In this document: piece by piece, positions 26,623-35,817 of the stretch | Numbering within the stretch: position 1 is the stretch's first letter | Layout of the letters: each line of letters starts with the position of its first letter | Origin: Tissierellia bacterium | Lineage (GTDB): Bacteria > Bacillota > Clostridia > Tissierellales > Peptoniphilaceae | Assembly (NCBI GenBank): GCA_012728755.1 | Contig: JAAYEL010000048.1 | Coordinates: 57,335 to 121,334 of the forward strand | Reading direction: 5' to 3' | DNA length: 64,000 bases | Translations under genes and position numbers: made by a program | Notes under the pieces: generated by a model | The model's input: only the letters and a program-made list of their open reading frames with translations | What the model was told of the DNA's origin: nothing | Database searches by the model: none

Positions 26623-27708
26623 TTAATTAATTCTTTTTGTTGTCTCGCCATCAAAGAAATGAAGGGCATCTAAATCAAAAGTGAAGTTATGAGCTTGATC
26701 AGTATCATATTCATAATGTCCTGGTACTGACATAGTACATTCTGTACCATCTTCTAGAACAGTGTAAAGAAGTTTTTCTTTACCAAGCATTTCAATAACA
26801 TCGATCATAGCATTAAAGCTATTCTTATCTTCTTTTTTAGATATAAATCTTTCAGCTCTAATTCCCATAGAAACTTTCTTGCCTTCATAAGGTCTTAAAG
26901 CTTCTTTATCTGTTTCATTTGGCTCTACTACAATCGCCTTTGAATCACTAACGAACTTACCATTTTCAATTACTCCATTGAAAACGTTCATAGTAGGTGA
27001 TCCAATGAATCCTGCAACAAATAGATTTGATGGTTTATTGTAAAATTCTTCTGGTTTTCCAAATTGTTGGATGATACCTTTATCTAATAGTACTATCTTA
27101 TCCGCCATAGTCATAGCTTCAGTTTGGTCATGTGTTACATATATAGATGTAGTACCAAGTTGTTTATGAAGTCTTACTAACTCTACTCTCATATGCTCAC
27201 GTAATTTAGCATCAAGGTTTGAAAGTGGTTCATCCATTAAGAATACGCCAGGTTTTCTAACCATAGCACGTCCTAAAGCAACCCTTTGTCTTTGTCCACC
27301 TGATATATCAGAAGGCTTAGAATACAAATACTCAGTGATTTGTAGTACTTCTGCAGCTTCTAATACTCTTTGGTGAATTACTTCTTTTCTTTCTTTTTTC
27401 ATCTTTAAGGCAAAAGCCATATTATCATAAACTGTCAAATGTGGATAAAGAGCATATGATTGGAAAACCATCGCTATATCTCTATCCTTTGGCGCTACCT
27501 TATTCATAAGCTTATCGCCAAAAATTAATTCTCCCTCAGTAATTGAGTTAAGACCTGCTATCATTCTCAAAAGAGTAGATTTACCACAACCTGATGGTCC
27601 TAGGATAGCACAGAATTCCTTATCTTCAATCTCTAAGTTTATATTTCTTATCGTGAAATTCTCACGACCTTCATATTTTTTCCCAATATTTTTTAATGAT
27701 ACTTTCAT
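26623..27708 (-). CDS. msmX: Maltodextrin/multisugar ABC transporter ATPase (MsmX/MalK/UgpC type)
   Basis: 361 residues: Walker A GPSGCGKST near 38, Q-loop VFQSYALYPHLTVYDN, signature ISGGQRQR, Walker B FLMDEPLSNLDA and a C-terminal regulatory OB-fold (GFIGSPTMNVF, MGIRAERF). This is the sugar-import (CUT1) subfamily. It energises the MalF-MalG permease encoded just upstream. In Gram-positives one such ATPase may serve several importers. AGGAGG precedes the ATG. Confidence 0.93.
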   Translation of the reverse strand: MKVSLKNIGKKYEGRENFTIRNINLEIEDKEFCAILGPSGCGKSTLLRMIAGLNSITEGELIFGDKLMNKVAPKDRDIAMVFQSYALYPHLTVYDNMAFALKMKKERKEVIHQRVLEAAEVLQITEYLYSKPSDISGGQRQRVALGRAMVRKPGVFLMDEPLSNLDAKLREHMRVELVRLHKQLGTTSIYVTHDQTEAMTMADKIVLLDKGIIQQFGKPEEFYNKPSNLFVAGFIGSPTMNVFNGVIENGKFVSDSKAIVVEPNETDKEALRPYEGKKVSMGIRAERFISKKEDKNSFNAMIDVIEMLGKEKLLYTVLEDGTECTMSVPGHYEYDTDQAHNFTFDLDALHFFDGETTKRIN

Positions 27709-27717
27709 ATTCCCCTC

Positions 27718-28614
27718 CTATCCTTTTACAGATCCAGAACTCAATCCAGAAACTAATTGATTTTGTAGACTTATAAATAGGGCTATTATCGGAATAGCTG
27801 TTAATAAACCACCTGCAGCAAATGCCGGTGCATTCATTGTCCTAACATCACTTATAAGTGTAAATAAGCCTGTTGCCAAAGTATAATCCTTTGAATTCGT
27901 AAGCAAAATCGCAGGTAACATATAGTCCATAAATGGACCTATAAATGACCAAAGAGCGATAATAGCTAGCATCGGACGAGCTATTGGCATGATAATCAAT
28001 CTGTATACTTCAAAGTTTGAACATCCATCAATCTTTGCTGCATCATCTAATTCTTTAGATATCGAATCAATATAACCTTTCAAAATAAAAGTATTTGATG
28101 CAATACCTCCAGCTGAATAAATCAGAATTAGCATAGCAGTTCTACTGAAAACAGGAACGATACCTGATACGATAGAATGTATAGCGTAGTAAGCAGTGAT
28201 ACCTGCAAAAGTTGGAATAGTTTGAATAAGCATGATAGCCATCAAGCTCATCTTCTTTCCTTTAAATCTATATCTTGAATAAGCGTATCCTGTAAAAGAT
28301 ACGATCAACAGTGTTAGTAGCGCTGTTGCTATGGCGATAAAAATAGTATTTTTAACCCATAATAAGAAGTCTGTATTCTCAAACAAGTGATTAAAGTTTT
28401 TCATTGAAAACTCAAACTTACCTGCCATTGAGATATATTGACCTTGGTTACCGTTAAAGCTTGATAAAACCATTATTGCTAAAGGCCAGATAATCGCTAT
28501 CGCCCAAGCTATCAAAATAACGTATGAAAGCACTAGTAATACTTTTCCAAGAGTATTCAAAGGTTGTTTGTCTGATAAATACAATCCTTGGTTTTTATTT
28601 TTTTTCTTAAACAT
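27718..28614 (-). CDS. malG: Maltodextrin ABC transporter permease MalG
   Basis: 298 residues with six membrane segments and the CUT1 ATPase-docking loop SKELDDAAKIDGCSNFEVYRLIIMP (EAA motif). A cytosolic basic N-terminus precedes the first membrane segment. It pairs with the unusual MalF encoded one nucleotide upstream of its start; the two genes are translationally coupled. Confidence 0.92.
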   Translation of the reverse strand: MFKKKNKNQGLYLSDKQPLNTLGKVLLVLSYVILIAWAIAIIWPLAIMVLSSFNGNQGQYISMAGKFEFSMKNFNHLFENTDFLLWVKNTIFIAIATALLTLLIVSFTGYAYSRYRFKGKKMSLMAIMLIQTIPTFAGITAYYAIHSIVSGIVPVFSRTAMLILIYSAGGIASNTFILKGYIDSISKELDDAAKIDGCSNFEVYRLIIMPIARPMLAIIALWSFIGPFMDYMLPAILLTNSKDYTLATGLFTLISDVRTMNAPAFAAGGLLTAIPIIALFISLQNQLVSGLSSGSVKG

Positions 28615-28615
28615 A

Positions 28616-30649
28616 CTATTGCTCCTTAAATGCTTTCGTGTTTCTAAATCCTAGCCATGAGAAAAACATCAATACTAGAGAAACTATTATAGTTACAGCG
28701 GCTCCCATACCTTGATATGAGTTGTTTATAGTCAATTTATAGATATATGAAATCAATAAGTCTGTCGAACCAGCCACATTACCATAAACGCTAGGGTTAA
28801 ATGGACCACCACCATTAAATAAATGGATAATCGAGAAGTTATTGAAGTTAAATGTATATTGACCTATTAAAAGTGGACCAGTTTGGAAAAGAACTAAAGG
28901 TATAGTAATCTTTAATGTTCTTTGGAATCCTGTAGCTCCATCAATTTCTGCTGCTTCATATAAGTCAGAAGGTATACCCTGTAATATCCCTGTGGATAAT
29001 AGGAATACATATGCTGATCCTAACCAACCTTGAAGTAGCATCAAAGCTAGTCTAGTTTGTAGTGTATTATTCTTTATATCTAGTGCAACACCAAATACAT
29101 CATTTATCAATCCCGTGATAGGGCCGTTTCTAGCCATCATTTGAGAGAAGAACATTATTGTAATAAATGCAGGTACTGCCCAAGGTAATAGATAAACTGT
29201 TCTAAAGAAACCTTTGAACTTAATCCTATCTTGGTTAGCAATTAAAGATAATATAAATCCAATTGCTATCGCTAATGTAGTAGCTCCAAATGTCCATATT
29301 AATGTCCATACTACTATAGGCCAAAACGCTTTACCAGCTACACCTTGTCCAGTAGCTAATAATTTGTAGTTTTGTAGACCAAACCATTGGAATTTACTTT
29401 GGTGATCTGGGTCATAGTTTGTAAATGATATTAATACTGTAGTAAATATCGGTACTAAAACGATAAATAAAATGACGATAGCTGCTGGAGATGATACCAC
29501 ATATGGGAAACCATCTGTTTCTATGGATTGCTTTGTCTCAAACCATGTTCTTCTTCTAACCCCTTTTATCATTTCCTTTTCGACTTTATGTACATCCTTA
29601 AAAGAAACAACAAATACAAATATAGCTAATGCCAATAGAATTAGAGATATAACCCCTTCTATCATAAATATTATCGATTTATCTAGTCTTTTTCCACCTT
29701 CAGCTAGTGTTATCAATCCTGAAACACCATTACCTTGATAGTTTCCAAAACCTAAAGCATAAGGTATCGCCACTAAGTAGATAAATAATGCTCCTAAAAA
29801 GAAGAAAAATGCTTTTTCTTTTTGCTTATTTAGCAGTTGTCCTAGTCCTGGAATTAGTGCAGTTAGATATGAGATGACAGGTTTTGTCTTTTCTACTTCT
29901 ATAGGTGTTTTTCTTCGAACATCTGATACATCTGATTCAAGTACATTAAGTTTTGATCTAAGGTCAACATTTAAATGATGCTTAATATTCTTAATTTCTT
30001 CTTCTGTAGATTTCTTCTCATCTAAAAAAGTATATGCTGTGATATCTTCTTGTGCTGCTCTTTTTCTTATTTTCTTTTCTGTTCCTAATGCTTTTTTCGA
30101 GATAATTCCATCTTTATATTTCTTCTTTAGATCATTAATCTCGTCATTCATTCTTTCTTTTCTAGCATTAGTTTTCTCTTCAATTTCTTTTAATACTTTA
30201 GCTCTTTGAGTTTCATCAATTTTAGATAATTGTTCTTCTAAACTAGCCAAGTCTTTTTTAAGTTGTGCATCATTAGAAATAATTTCTGGGATATGTCTAG
30301 TCTCGTGCTCTGCTTTATGATAACTAAGTTCAGCATCATAGCTTAGATCGATATACTCTTTATAAAACTCAACTTTTCTTTCTGCCATAAAGTTTCTTCT
30401 GATTAAACCAGATAATTTCTTGTTTTCACCATCAGCAACTTTTTCTCTTGCCTCTTTTTCAAGTCCTTCTAAAAAAACTTTTTCCTTTTCCTTAAAACTT
30501 TTTAACTCAATGTTATAAGGATGTTGGTCTTTTTTAGCTTCAAGACTTTTTCTTTGTTCATCGGAGGCATTAATCAAATCAATAATGTATCGATTTTTTC
30601 TTGGATGAGTACGTCCTATACTGTCAACCAATGTTTTAGAGTAAGCCAT
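28616..30649 (-). CDS. malF: Maltodextrin ABC transporter permease MalF with long coiled-coil N-terminal extension
   Basis: 677 residues, longer than usual MalF. Residues 1-255 are highly charged (Lys/Glu-rich) and look like coiled coil (for example LKKDLASLEEQLSKIDETQR), with no membrane segment. The membrane part starts near 258 with SYLTALIPGLGQLLNKQKEKAF, a motif of some Gram-positive MalF proteins, and carries the EAA-type loop LYEAAEIDGATGFQRTLKI near 560. It forms the membrane channel with MalG. The extension is cytosolic by charge and may bind a partner or the regulator; no function is known to me. Confidence 0.9.
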   Translation of the reverse strand: MAYSKTLVDSIGRTHPRKNRYIIDLINASDEQRKSLEAKKDQHPYNIELKSFKEKEKVFLEGLEKEAREKVADGENKKLSGLIRRNFMAERKVEFYKEYIDLSYDAELSYHKAEHETRHIPEIISNDAQLKKDLASLEEQLSKIDETQRAKVLKEIEEKTNARKERMNDEINDLKKKYKDGIISKKALGTEKKIRKRAAQEDITAYTFLDEKKSTEEEIKNIKHHLNVDLRSKLNVLESDVSDVRRKTPIEVEKTKPVISYLTALIPGLGQLLNKQKEKAFFFFLGALFIYLVAIPYALGFGNYQGNGVSGLITLAEGGKRLDKSIIFMIEGVISLILLALAIFVFVVSFKDVHKVEKEMIKGVRRRTWFETKQSIETDGFPYVVSSPAAIVILFIVLVPIFTTVLISFTNYDPDHQSKFQWFGLQNYKLLATGQGVAGKAFWPIVVWTLIWTFGATTLAIAIGFILSLIANQDRIKFKGFFRTVYLLPWAVPAFITIMFFSQMMARNGPITGLINDVFGVALDIKNNTLQTRLALMLLQGWLGSAYVFLLSTGILQGIPSDLYEAAEIDGATGFQRTLKITIPLVLFQTGPLLIGQYTFNFNNFSIIHLFNGGGPFNPSVYGNVAGSTDLLISYIYKLTINNSYQGMGAAVTIIVSLVLMFFSWLGFRNTKAFKEQ

Positions 30650-31076
30650 TTTTCACCTTCCTTTTCAAAGGTGTAGTCACGATAACTACAAAAAATAATA
30701 TATACAATATTACTAATAGATAATAGAATATAGAACCATAGTTAAATCTCAATACTATATTTGCTAACCTAATAAATACTATGCCTCCAAAAATAAATCT
30801 AAATAATTTATTAGCCCCATATTTTCTATATGTAAAAAATACATATATTGATATAAGAATCGGCTCAAAAATATTTAAAAGAAAATTAATCAATACTACA
30901 TTTACATAATCATTTTGTGTATCACCTGGATTAATTTTCATATATATATCTAATAATTCTGAGCTTTTTGCCAGCATAAATGCTTCCAAAGATGCTACAA
31001 AAATTATTAAGGCTGCTATTATCAGTATTCTATTAATTATTCTATTGTCTTGTTTCATTATTTCTTTGCTATTCAT
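30636..31076 (-). CDS. Small integral membrane protein within the mal operon
   Basis: About 146 residues with four hydrophobic segments (IIAALIIFVASLEAFML, VVLINFLLNIFEPILISIYVFF, LFRFIFGGIVFIRLANIV, YYLLVILYILFFVVIV). I do not recognise a family. The start at 31076 has AGGTG upstream; the frame extends ten codons further but without a site. It lies between malE and malF, and overlaps the malF start by 14 nt, so it is probably made together with the transporter. Its start is just behind the intercistronic hairpin at 31092-31121. Confidence 0.6.
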   Translation of the reverse strand: MNSKEIMKQDNRIINRILIIAALIIFVASLEAFMLAKSSELLDIYMKINPGDTQNDYVNVVLINFLLNIFEPILISIYVFFTYRKYGANKLFRFIFGGIVFIRLANIVLRFNYGSIFYYLLVILYILFFVVIVTTPLKRKVKNGLL

Positions 31077-31091
31077 CTCACACCTATACAT

Positions 31092-31121
31092 AAATAGCCA
31101 AAACAAATGTTTTGGCTATTT
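31092..31121 (-). promoter_or_regulatory. Intercistronic stem-loop after malE
   Basis: Perfect 13-bp stem AAATAGCCAAAAC / GTTTTGGCTATTT with a 4-nt loop between malE and the next gene. No T-run follows on the minus strand, so it is not a standard terminator in that direction. It may protect the malE message end and lower downstream expression, so that binding protein exceeds permease, as in other sugar operons. Confidence 0.7.
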
Positions 31122-31143
31122 ATTGCTATTTTATTTCAATTAA

Positions 31144-32523
31144 TTATTGACCAATTTGTTGCATCATTGAAGTAAATGAAGCATTAAGTTGTTCATAAGC
31201 TGCTGCTGGATCTGCAGGGTTAACTGAGTTCCATGATAATACTGCATTCTTCCATGTATCCCAAACTTGACCATATTCTTTAAATAGTGGTCTTGGAGGA
31301 GATACTTTGTAAGATTCTAGTACGTTTTTGATAACTGATTTATCAACATCAGTTAAATCAGAAGCTTCATATACATCTACAGTTACGTTTTCTAAAATCT
31401 TTCCTGTAGCTTTATAAAGTTCAACAGCGTTAGCTGGGTTAACTAATTCTTTGATTAAAGCTGTAGCAAGAGCCATTTTGTCAGCATCTTCTTCGATTCT
31501 TGAGTTAACTGCTAATGTCCAACCACCTTGCCAATGAGTAAGAGGTTTTCCACCAATAGTGATATGTCCGATTGGATAAACTGCTACATTACCTGCTGCA
31601 ACTTCTTTAGCTATGATACCATCTCCTGAAGTAGCCCAAGGACCTTCTAATCTGATTTGTCCTTTACCACCTGCAGTAAATTCATGATCTATATATCCCC
31701 AACCTGCTTCTGCATCAAATAAAGTAGTAGCTGCATCTTTGTTAAGTTTCCAGTATCCATAGATAGCATCAAATACTGCTTTTTGATCTGCTGTTAATCC
31801 ATCGTATGGAGCAGCATATGTTGATACGAATTTTCCGTCATCATCTTTAGCTAATAATTCAATACCACCAGCGTTATTTGGAGCTACTCCAAACCATGCA
31901 TCAAATAATGGTAATAAAACTGTAGCTGCATCTTTTTGTTCAGTTAATTCATAAGGTTTTGTATGATCTGTTCCTGCTGCTTCTGCGTTTTTAGTATTAA
32001 CGAAAGTAACAAGAGTTTCGATATTGAATGGGAATGCTAAATAGTCATCTCCAACTTTTAGGTTTCCACCTAATCCTGCATCATAATCAGCAAATCCACC
32101 AAGTTCTCTAGCCATAGCTTGAGCATCAAGAGCTGCTAATATATCATTATCAGCAAATCCTGTAAATCTGTCTGCTGGTAAAGCAAAAACGTCAGCTACG
32201 TCTTGGTTTGTAGCATCTGTAGATTCTATAACTCCGATGTGATCAAAAGATCCAACTGTTTTTATATTGATCTTTGCATCTGGATTTTCTGCAACTATCT
32301 TATCGATAGCTTTTTGGTAATATGCTACCCATGGTTCTTCAGCTTGAACTGAGATTTCTCCTTTAAGCTTAGCTGCTGGAGTTTCTGTAGTTTCTCCTTC
32401 AGTTGGCTTTTCTTCCTCACCAGTAGTTGGTGTTTCTGTGTTTGGTTTATCACCGCCACATGCTGCAAGTACAAGTACTAATGCTAACATAAGAGCTAAT
32501 AGTGATTTAAGTTTTTTATTCAT
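31144..32523 (-). CDS. malE: Maltodextrin-binding lipoprotein
   Basis: 459 residues: signal peptide with lipobox LVLAAC, a Glu/Thr/Pro-rich linker to about residue 53, then a two-lobed extracellular solute-binding domain (family 1). Sugar-binding-type stretches include DVFALPADRF, AFPFNIETLVTF, GKGQIRLEGPWATS and THWQGGWTLAVNS. It catches maltodextrins outside the membrane and delivers them to MalF-MalG. The linker composition is like that of the ABC lipoprotein at 22009-23085. AGGAGG precedes the ATG. It is the first gene of the mal operon, with promoter and operators directly upstream. Confidence 0.92.
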   Translation of the reverse strand: MNKKLKSLLALMLALVLVLAACGGDKPNTETPTTGEEEKPTEGETTETPAAKLKGEISVQAEEPWVAYYQKAIDKIVAENPDAKINIKTVGSFDHIGVIESTDATNQDVADVFALPADRFTGFADNDILAALDAQAMARELGGFADYDAGLGGNLKVGDDYLAFPFNIETLVTFVNTKNAEAAGTDHTKPYELTEQKDAATVLLPLFDAWFGVAPNNAGGIELLAKDDDGKFVSTYAAPYDGLTADQKAVFDAIYGYWKLNKDAATTLFDAEAGWGYIDHEFTAGGKGQIRLEGPWATSGDGIIAKEVAAGNVAVYPIGHITIGGKPLTHWQGGWTLAVNSRIEEDADKMALATALIKELVNPANAVELYKATGKILENVTVDVYEASDLTDVDKSVIKNVLESYKVSPPRPLFKEYGQVWDTWKNAVLSWNSVNPADPAAAYEQLNASFTSMMQQIGQ

Positions 32524-32557
32524 GTTTTCCTCCTAAAAATTGTATATCAAACATAAT

Positions 32558-32569
32558 GCAAACGATTGC
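32558..32569. promoter_or_regulatory. LacI/MalR-type operator, downstream of the malE transcription start
   Basis: GCAAACGATTGC, a near-perfect palindrome around a central CG, agrees with the C-G-C-A-A-A-C-G-type sites of MalR/CcpA-like regulators. It lies between the -10 box and the malE start codon. Confidence 0.7.
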
Positions 32570-32581
32570 GTTGATATCTTT

Positions 32582-32610
32582 AGTATACACAACGATGATT
32601 ACGTTGTCAA
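32582..32610 (-). promoter_or_regulatory. malE promoter with a second operator overlapping the -35/spacer
   Basis: Minus-strand TTGACA at 32610-32605, 17-nt spacer, TATACT at 32587-32582: near consensus. The spacer contains a perfect 6-bp dyad, ACAACG/CGTTGT at 32589-32594 and 32602-32607, so a bound repressor would block polymerase. Confidence 0.8.
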
Positions 32611-32639
32611 TAATTAATTCCAGACCTAACACCCCATTG

Positions 32640-33095
32640 TGATAAGTCCTTCTTCTTTAATGATTACCCCAAATAAATCTTAAATATCAAAAAAATCGCA
32701 TAGAATCGCATTTATTTTTTATGCTTTTTTTCGACGATATTTCTTTGTTTGATTGATTTCCATATTTAATAATTAAAATATTCTAAATTATGAATCTTTT
32801 TTGAAATGCATTACACCATAAAAGTATGAAAATTAGCTATTTTTAGTAATAATATGATATCTTGTATCACGTATAAATAACCGTATAAAACATTGGAGTT
32901 ATTCAGCCATTTGACATGAATTTTATAACTCATTTTACAAGACAATATTAATTATTTTTCTCATTAGTATAAACTTGCACGTACGAGTCACAAACCTAAA
33001 TCGATAAATTTTGTTAATGTTAGTGAGATTTGTTTTTATGTAACTTAATGATGATATTTTGTGCCGATTCGTACAAAGCAAATATTAATTATTTT
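32640..33095. other. AT-rich gene-free stretch upstream of malE
   Basis: No gene seen. A 16-bp direct repeat (AATATTAATTATTTTT) occurs at 32944-32959 and 33081-33096, and between them lie imperfect inverted arms starting GTACGA at 32981 and ending TTCGTAC at 33074. In such AT-rich DNA this may be chance or a decayed small element. Confidence 0.4.
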
Positions 33096-33098
33096 TAA

Positions 33099-33134
33099 TA
33101 AAAAACAGCACCTCATGATTCCCATGAGATGCTG
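33099..33134 (-). terminator. Intrinsic terminator after the 103-residue membrane protein gene
   Basis: Minus-strand stem CAGCATCTCATG / CATGAGGTGCTG (one wobble) followed by TTTTTT. Confidence 0.9.
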
Positions 33135-33141
33135 CGAACAA

Positions 33142-33453
33142 TTATCTTACATCTTTATATTCTTCAGTTGTCTTAAAATATATGTAGACATTAAGCATGA
33201 TAACAAATATAGATAATAATACTGCTACTAAAATAGTAGAACCTGATGTATCTTGAAGTGCACTTATATCACCTGCTACTATATATTTTTTTTGATCGAA
33301 TAATTGTAGCAATAAGGTAATAACCATAGAAGAAAGACTAAATATGGTAAATCTGTATTTTCTACGTAAAGTTGATCCTTGCAATACTACAAATAATGGT
33401 AAGCCTATTGAAATTAGGCCAAATAATAAACTTAAAATGTTGAAATTATCCAT
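33142..33453 (-). CDS. Hypothetical small membrane protein
   Basis: About 103 residues with three membrane segments (LLFGLISIGLPLFVVL, FTIFSLSSMVITLLLQLF, ILVAVLLSIFVIMLNVYIYF) separated by a basic loop LRRKYRF and a short loop. No family recognised. The start at 33453 has AAAGGAG upstream; the frame extends eight codons further without such a site. It has its own terminator and lies 66 nt after cysE, so it may belong to the cysK-cysE transcript. Confidence 0.6.
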   Translation of the reverse strand: MDNFNILSLLFGLISIGLPLFVVLQGSTLRRKYRFTIFSLSSMVITLLLQLFDQKKYIVAGDISALQDTSGSTILVAVLLSIFVIMLNVYIYFKTTEEYKDVR

Positions 33454-33518
33454 GGCATTCTCCTTTTCTATAATCAATTATATGATAAATTCTACCTTCT
33501 ATCAATGATAACATGCTT

Positions 33519-34046
33519 TTAACTTATATTTTTTTCTATTATCTTCGCTTTTGCTCCTACTGCTGTTGAACCATCTGGCATATCTTTTAGTACTACAGTA
33601 TTTGCTCCAATCTTAGCACCCTTTCCAATTCTTATTGGTCCAAGAACTGTAGCACCTGCACCTATCATGACATTATCACATATTTTTGGATGGCTTTGAT
33701 GGATGACATCATTTCCAGTACCACCTATAGTGACACCATGATAAAGTGTCACATAATCACCAATTACCGCTGTCTCGCCAATCACGACACCCATTCCGTG
33801 GTCTATAAAAAGATACTTGCCAATTTTTGCACCAGGATGTATCTCAATCCCAGTTTTTTTTCTAGCCCTTTGTGATAGCCATCTTGCTAAAGTAGTATGG
33901 TTTCTATTATATAACCAATTAGCCATTCTATAGTAGATAAGAGCTGTATTTACAGGATATAAAAACAATGCCTCAAATAGTGTCTTACAAGCTGGATCAA
34001 TCTCTTTTATATACTTTGCTCTTTTAATTATTTCCTTAATCTTCAT
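33519..34046 (-). CDS. cysE: Serine O-acetyltransferase
   Basis: 175 residues, the short Gram-positive form. A helical N-terminal part ([17 protein letters not shown]) is followed by a left-handed beta-helix of hexapeptide repeats including [30 protein letters not shown], and [13 protein letters not shown]. It makes O-acetylserine from serine and acetyl-CoA, the substrate of CysK. It overlaps the end of cysK by 11 nt. The usual DHGTG reads DHGMG, a mild change next to the active-site His. Confidence 0.93.
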   Translation of the reverse strand: MKIKEIIKRAKYIKEIDPACKTLFEALFLYPVNTALIYYRMANWLYNRNHTTLARWLSQRARKKTGIEIHPGAKIGKYLFIDHGMGVVIGETAVIGDYVTLYHGVTIGGTGNDVIHQSHPKICDNVMIGAGATVLGPIRIGKGAKIGANTVVLKDMPDGSTAVGAKAKIIEKNIS

Positions 34047-34935
34047 ATCCTTTAAATAACGCTGTCGATAAGTATCTCTCTGATGTGTCAGGCAATACTG
34101 TAACTATCGGTCCACCGATAGCTTCTGCCATCTTGATAGCTCCTAATACATTTGCCCCAGATGATATACCAACCATTAATCCTTCCTCTTGTGATAGTCT
34201 TTTTGCCATTTCAATAGCATCGTCAGATTTAATCGTGATTATTTGATCCACGACATTTCTATCGAAATTTTTAGGTACCACATTAGGTCCTATTCCCTGA
34301 ATCTTGTGTGGTCCTGGTTTATTCTCTGTAAATAACGAAGATTCAGCTGGTTCTAAAGCCCAAACTTGAATGTCTTTGTTCAGATCCTTAAGCACTCGCC
34401 CAACTCCTGTTACAGTACCTCCCGTACCAACGCCAGCAATAAACCCTTTTAATTCTAATTTACTCTCGATAATTTCAGGAGCAGTTGTCTCCATATGTGC
34501 TCTTATATTTGCAGGATTATCAAACTGATTTGGCATAAAATACCCACCTTGCTCAACCAACTCTTGAGCCTTTTCTACACTACCTCTTAGCCCTAGTTCG
34601 CCCTTTGTAAGTATGACTTTAGCACCAAATGATTTCATTAATGCACGTCTTTCAACACTCATACTCTCTGACATAACAACTTCAACCTCAAAACCTAAAG
34701 CTTTTCCAATCATAGCAAGCGCTATTCCTGTATTGCCTGAAGTAGGTTCAACTATTTTCATGCCTTCTTGAAGCTTTCCAGTCTCAATAGCATCCTTAAT
34801 CATATAATAAGCTGGTCTATCTTTGATAGAACCAGCAGGGTTTGTTTTTTCAACCTTTACATATATATCATGTTTAGTAACATGTTCTAATTTAATCAAT
34901 TGCGTATTGCCAATTGTATCTAATAATTTTTTCAT
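34036..34935 (-). CDS. cysK: Cysteine synthase (O-acetylserine sulfhydrylase)
   Basis: 299 residues of PLP fold type II. The PLP lysine is Lys38 in [11 protein letters not shown], the substrate loop is TSGNTG at 65-70, the phosphate-binding loop [10 protein letters not shown] and the C-terminal GISSGAN are present. It replaces the acetyl group of O-acetylserine with sulfide to give cysteine. Gene order cysK-cysE with overlap indicates joint production; a TATAAT at 34977-34972 may be the -10 box. The cystine symporter and cysteine desulfurase in this window link to the same pool. Confidence 0.95.
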   Translation of the reverse strand: MKKLLDTIGNTQLIKLEHVTKHDIYVKVEKTNPAGSIKDRPAYYMIKDAIETGKLQEGMKIVEPTSGNTGIALAMIGKALGFEVEVVMSESMSVERRALMKSFGAKVILTKGELGLRGSVEKAQELVEQGGYFMPNQFDNPANIRAHMETTAPEIIESKLELKGFIAGVGTGGTVTGVGRVLKDLNKDIQVWALEPAESSLFTENKPGPHKIQGIGPNVVPKNFDRNVVDQIITIKSDDAIEMAKRLSQEEGLMVGISSGANVLGAIKMAEAIGGPIVTVLPDTSERYLSTALFKGYED

Positions 34936-35069
34936 AATACTCCTCTAATTTTGAATTTTGCGTTCTTGGCTATTATAACCAAAGTCAGGAATCTAAAACA
35001 TTTTACCTTGTTTTTCTCGATATGTAAAATGGGTATATCACAAATACAAATCTATAAAGGAGGTATCAT

Positions 35070-35549
35070 ATGTATTTATTCGGTTATCAAATGGATACAA
35101 TTATTAAGTTAATAATTTCTGCGCTCATTGGTGCATTAATAGGCACTGAACGAGAGTTTAGAAATAGATCTGCAGGTTTTAGGACACATATTTTAGTAGC
35201 AATGGGTTCATGCCTAATAATGATTATCTCAAGCGAAGCATTTGCCGACCAAGGCACTGACCCGACAAGAATAGCTGCGCAAGTTGTCAGCGGTATCGGA
35301 TTTTTAGGTGCTGGTTCAATCATGCAAGGAAAAGGCTCAGTAAAAGGCCTAACAACAGCTGCAAATATCTGGGTTTGTGGCGCTATAGGGCTAGCCATCG
35401 GTGCAGGTATGTATAAAGAAGCAATTTCAGCTACAGCCATAGCTTTAATAGCATTAACAATCCTAAACACTGTAGCAAAAAGATTTTTCAAAAAAATCGA
35501 CTCATCAATCGAAGTTCACAAAGAAGTGGACGATGACCTTTACGAATAA
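35070..35549 (+). CDS. MgtC/SapB family membrane protein
   Basis: 159 residues with four membrane segments. The family signature LIGALIGTEREFRNRSAGFRTHILVAMGSCLIM is present, then GIGFLGAGSIM and GLTTAANIWVCGAIGLAIG. MgtC-like proteins help survival at low Mg2+ and modulate ATP synthase in enterics; short four-helix forms are widespread with poorly known roles. It lacks the C-terminal ACT-like domain of full MgtC. AGGAGGTATC precedes the ATG. It is monocistronic, with a terminator at 35613-35649. Confidence 0.9.
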   Translation: MYLFGYQMDTIIKLIISALIGALIGTEREFRNRSAGFRTHILVAMGSCLIMIISSEAFADQGTDPTRIAAQVVSGIGFLGAGSIMQGKGSVKGLTTAANIWVCGAIGLAIGAGMYKEAISATAIALIALTILNTVAKRFFKKIDSSIEVHKEVDDDLYE

Positions 35550-35612
35550 AAGATAGGGTTGGGGGTTCTAGGGTGAGTTAATTAGTATTGCTATTGTTTA
35601 AAACTTCAAATA

Positions 35613-35687
35613 AGGAAGAAGGTGGCTTGCCAAGCAAGCTTCTTTTTTTGTTTAAGAAGGAAAGCGACCGAATGGTCGCTTACTTTT
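35613..35687 (+). terminator. Terminator region after the MgtC-like gene
   Basis: Two hairpins in tandem: GGCTTGC/GCAAGCT with GAAG/CTTC arms followed by a run of seven T at 35642-35648, then AAGCGACC/GGTCGCTT at 35662-35681 followed by ACTTTTT. Confidence 0.8.
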
Positions 35688-35704
35688 TGCTAAAAAACAG
35701 CCAG

Positions 35705-35797
35705 TACCATGGCTAGACCCATAAAGTGGACACAGCCTTGGTATATCAGCACGGAAGTATACCATGGCTATCTCCAAAAAACTGACTCAGCCATGGT
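35705..35797. repeat. Two-unit copy of the 55-bp-period palindromic repeat
   Basis: Units at 35705-35743 (TACCATGGCT ... AGCCTTGGTA) and 35761-35797 (ACCATGGCT ... AGCCATGGT) with 16-bp spacing, unit starts 55 bp apart. They match the six-unit array at 42836-43147 in arm sequence, length and period. They lie between convergent genes (mgtC-like and csbD-like). Confidence 0.9.
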
Positions 35798-35817
35798 GTT
35801 TGCTATAAAAATAAAAT

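Noticed and set aside
32524..33141. Riboswitch or T-box upstream of malE, cysK or other operons
   Set aside because: No conserved riboswitch core or T-box sequence was recognised in any leader of the window; the leaders are short or AT-rich.
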